IMG/VR virus record: IMGVR_UViG_3300006793_000161
Span: 1-30,167 of that record
DNA: 30,167 nt
DNA from: a virus
Direction: 5' to 3' (one strand)
The position numbers were made by a program, and so were the translations under genes. Shown piece by piece: positions 29,252 through 30,167 of the stretch (positions are counted from its first letter, which is position 1; every line of letters starts with the position of its first letter). Under the pieces are notes generated by a model. It saw only the letters and a program-made list of their open reading frames with translations, was not told the origin of the DNA and ran no database searches.

Positions 29252-30167
29252 ATGCAAAAACCATTTGACTTAACAAAGTTCAGAACAGGTTTAACCAAAA
29301 GCATTTCAGGTATTAGTGCTGGTTTCCATGATCCTAGAGATTGGGTCAGCACTGGTAACAAAACACTAGACTACCTAATAAGTGGGGACTTCAATGGAGG
29401 TATACCACTAGGTAAAGTTAGTGTGTTTGCAGGTGAATCAGGTTCTGGTAAATCATTCATATGCTCTGGAAACATTGTAAAAAATGCACAAGATAAAGGA
29501 TGTCAAGTAGTATTATTTGACTCTGAGAACGCATTAGACGAACAATGGCTACAAGCATTAGATGTTGATACAAGTCCAGACAAACTACTAAAAGTTAGTG
29601 TTTCAATGATTGACGACGTTGCTAAAGCAATTAGTGAATTTATGAAAGACTACAAAACAAATTATGGCGATATGGAGTATGATGACATGCCCAAGTTGTT
29701 ATTTGTTATTGATAGTTTAGGAATGTTATTAACACCAACAGACGTAGCACAATTTGAGAAAGGTGATATGAAAGGTGATATGGGTAGAAAACCTAAGGCG
29801 TTGGCGTCTTTAGTTAGAAACACCGTTAACCAGATTGCACCCTATCCAATTGGAATAGTAGCAACAAACCATACTTATGCATCACAAGACATGTTTGACC
29901 CTGATGATAAAATATCAGGCGGACAAGGATTTATATATGCATCAAGTATTGTTGTAGCAATTAAAAAACTTAAACTAAAAGAGGACGAAGCAGGAAACAA
30001 AGTTTCCACAGTACAAGGTATAAGAGCCGCCTGTAAAGTAATGAAGTCTAGATATAGCAAACCTTTTGAAGGTGTGCAGATCAAGATTCCATATGAAACA
30101 GGAATGGACCCTTATAGTGGTATGGTAGAAATGTTAGAAGCAAAAGAGATACTTACTAAAGTAGGTA
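29252..30167 (+). CDS. uvsX: UvsX RecA-like recombinase (3' end outside window)
   Basis: Strand-exchange protein of the T4 UvsX/RecA family, partial: 305 complete codons, cut by the window end. The Walker A loop GESGSGKS is at 61-68 (more canonical than T4 UvsX), VVLFDSENALD follows with the catalytic Glu-type segment, and Walker B is LLFVIDSLGML. Also present are the DNA-binding loop region GDMKGDMGRKPKAL and GIVATNHTY, then SGGQGFIYASSIVV. It works with gp32 on ssDNA for recombination-dependent replication, and its neighbour is gp32. Start at ATG 29252 with AAGGAG 6 nt upstream; the Shine-Dalgarno A overlaps the gp32 stop. Read from the sigma70 promoter at 28128, so it is early/middle. No frameshift is seen within the visible part. 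Confidence 0.95.
   Translation, partial: MQKPFDLTKFRTGLTKSISGISAGFHDPRDWVSTGNKTLDYLISGDFNGGIPLGKVSVFAGESGSGKSFICSGNIVKNAQDKGCQVVLFDSENALDEQWLQALDVDTSPDKLLKVSVSMIDDVAKAISEFMKDYKTNYGDMEYDDMPKLLFVIDSLGMLLTPTDVAQFEKGDMKGDMGRKPKALASLVRNTVNQIAPYPIGIVATNHTYASQDMFDPDDKISGGQGFIYASSIVVAIKKLKLKEDEAGNKVSTVQGIRAACKVMKSRYSKPFEGVQIKIPYETGMDPYSGMVEMLEAKEILTKVG

Noticed and set aside
1-30167. CRISPR array, insertion sequence or transposase
   Set aside because: No regularly spaced direct repeats and no transposase motifs were seen on either strand. The only repeats are protein-level modules and the short inverted repeats reported.

Overview
The window is a near-saturated stretch of a T4-like contractile-tailed phage genome (myovirus). 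It is AT-rich with very short gaps and many ATGA/TAATG junctions. T4 virion, packaging and replication genes are recognisable: gp15, gp14, gp13, gp1-type dNMP kinase, gp18, gp19, gp4, gp16, gp17, gp32 and UvsX. Low GC, the marine-type gp32 and gp18, and cargo genes (2OG-Fe(II) oxygenases, sulfotransferases, amidinotransferase) suggest a marine host such as SAR11 or a picocyanobacterium. No photosynthesis gene or other host marker is in the window, so the host is inferred.

Layout. (1) 22-4601, minus strand: a hypothetical gene, then the operon gp14-gp15-Nudix, then a radical SAM/SPASM enzyme. (2) 4643-12555, plus strand: a late promoter, tRNA-Ser(GCU) and an uninterrupted run of cargo genes: a putative glycosyltransferase-like protein, a compact PLP-aminotransferase-like protein, an amidinotransferase, two tandem 2OG-Fe(II) oxygenases, a sulfotransferase-like protein, an SDR sugar-nucleotide epimerase/dehydratase and a B12-binding radical SAM enzyme. 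This reads like a small biosynthetic or decoration pathway. (3) 12597-21561, plus strand: a small membrane protein, a 380-aa hypothetical protein, gp13, dNMP kinase, tail sheath gp18, a terminator, tail tube gp19, a second tube-like protein, a small hypothetical protein, gp4 and gp16. (4) 21547-22367, minus strand: a sulfotransferase preceded by a 37-codon gene, set between the two terminase genes. (5) 22446-28053, plus strand: two hypotheticals, large terminase gp17 and an 813-aa putative virion protein. (6) 28054-30167: a switch region with a late promoter, an 11-bp hairpin and a consensus sigma70 promoter, then gp32 and UvsX (cut by the window end).

Regulation. T4-type late promoters (NATAAATA) precede nearly every late unit. 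They fall in two classes. In eight cases the octamer is followed by exactly 5 nt and then ATG, so the expected T4-type start site is the A of the start codon, which predicts leaderless mRNAs. In the others a 17-34 nt leader carries a Shine-Dalgarno site (amidinotransferase, small membrane protein, gp18, gp19, the 232-aa gene), or the transcript begins 3 nt before the tRNA. Many octamers also contain the stop codon of the upstream gene. No gene-free stretch exceeds 300 bases; the longest gaps are 18288-18423 and 28054-28221, and both hold regulatory elements.
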